A DNA stretch of 30,294 nt from CAITSH01 sp945892985 (lineage in GTDB: Bacteria; Pseudomonadota; Gammaproteobacteria; Burkholderiales; SG8-39), in the NCBI GenBank assembly GCA_945892985.1, contig CAMDDU010000052.1, forward strand, positions 1 through 30,294. The letters run 5' to 3'. A program made the position numbers and the translations under genes. The notes under the pieces are model-generated. The model did no database searches and was not told the DNA's origin. It saw only the letters and a program-made list of their open reading frames with translations. Position 1 is the stretch's first letter, and the number at the start of each line of letters is the position of its first letter. Shown here in pieces: positions 30,150 to 30,294 of this stretch.

Positions 30150-30294
30150 TGCGAATTTAAGTTCGAAGCGCAATGGGTATGGGCTTGAGCCCGAAGAGTA
30201 CCTCGTGAGGGGTCAGGTAGCCAAGACACTTGCGAGGTCGATGGTTTAGGCGGTCTTCAATCGATTGGAGTTTGGCTTCGGTGAGCCGCTGCAA
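30150..30294 (-). mobile_element. Right end of second IS30-family copy (partial)
   Basis: 145 bases identical to 4-148 in inverted orientation. Identity stops at 30150, which marks the IS edge. The element's 3' end points into the window, as at the left end. Confidence 0.75.
30157..30294 (-). CDS. IS30-family transposase, C-terminal fragment (second copy)
   Basis: 45 codons plus stop (30157-30159), continuing out of the window. The protein is identical to the left-hand copy over the shared part, including NHRPRKCLGYLTPHEVLFG. Perfect nucleotide identity between the two copies suggests recent transposition or ongoing homogenisation, although an assembly that reused one consensus would look the same. 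Confidence 0.85.
   Translation of the reverse strand: MQRLTEAKLQSIEDRLNHRPRKCLGYLTPHEVLFGLKPIPIALRT

Noticed and set aside
1..30294. The whole window as a composite transposon bounded by inverted IS30 copies
   Set aside because: The interior holds core housekeeping genes (pyrC, rnpB, rsmI), and the IS copies end exactly at the window edges, which is better explained by assembly breaking at a repeat.

Overview
The window looks like GC-rich chromosomal DNA from a betaproteobacterium, most likely Burkholderiales. The main reasons are five stand-alone Bug/TctC-type periplasmic receptors, a rsmI-lpoA-yraN-diaA-dolP housekeeping cluster, a class A RNase P RNA, a YbiB homologue and a Trp-rich TIGR02450-type protein. 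Both ends are the same 145 bases of an IS30-family element in inverted orientation, so this is probably a contig that stopped at a multicopy insertion sequence.

Layout. 1-4381: IS30 end, then the minus-strand operon lpoA-yraN-HIRAN-diaA/gmhA-dolP, divergent from rsmI. 4382-6490: a MITE-like element, then pyrC and an overlapping DUF3025 gene. 6883-13004: a VOC protein, two convergent Bug receptors, and a minus-strand unit Bug - UbiD decarboxylase - Bug. 13167-18843: an Lrp/AsnC regulator divergent from a thiol dioxygenase, followed on the plus strand by a zinc-less MDR oxidoreductase, a PaaI-type thioesterase, an acyl-CoA ligase and a Bug receptor. 18910-22747: a minus-strand M20-like hydrolase and second acyl-CoA ligase that appear translationally coupled, divergent from an alpha/beta hydrolase. 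23005-26898: a DUF4126 membrane protein divergent from a Bug-cupin-SDR-SDR operon. 27014-29097: rnpB, ybiB and the Trp-rich protein. 29695-30294: an unidentified small membrane protein and the second IS30 end.

The accessory middle (6.9-26.9 kb) reads as carboxylic or aromatic acid catabolism. Bug receptors capture organic acids in the periplasm, CoA ligases activate them, and oxidoreductases, hydrolases, a thioesterase and a prFMN-type decarboxylase process them. No TctA/TctB membrane subunits and no ubiX are present, and no substrate can be assigned from sequence alone.

The structure that ordinary annotation misses lies between the genes. (1) A dispersed hairpin repeat with the core CTGGCGCGGGTTTYCAGCC recurs in intergenic spaces. 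Both IS30 ends and one solo IS-like end sit exactly 5 bases from it, and a 205-bp MITE-like element splits another copy. (2) Many intergenic stretches carry degenerate tandem repeats of 6 to about 14 bp. Several of these start exactly at a stop codon and re-create stop codons at each period. (3) Two enzymes, the second SDR and the M20-like protein, have replaced catalytic residues.
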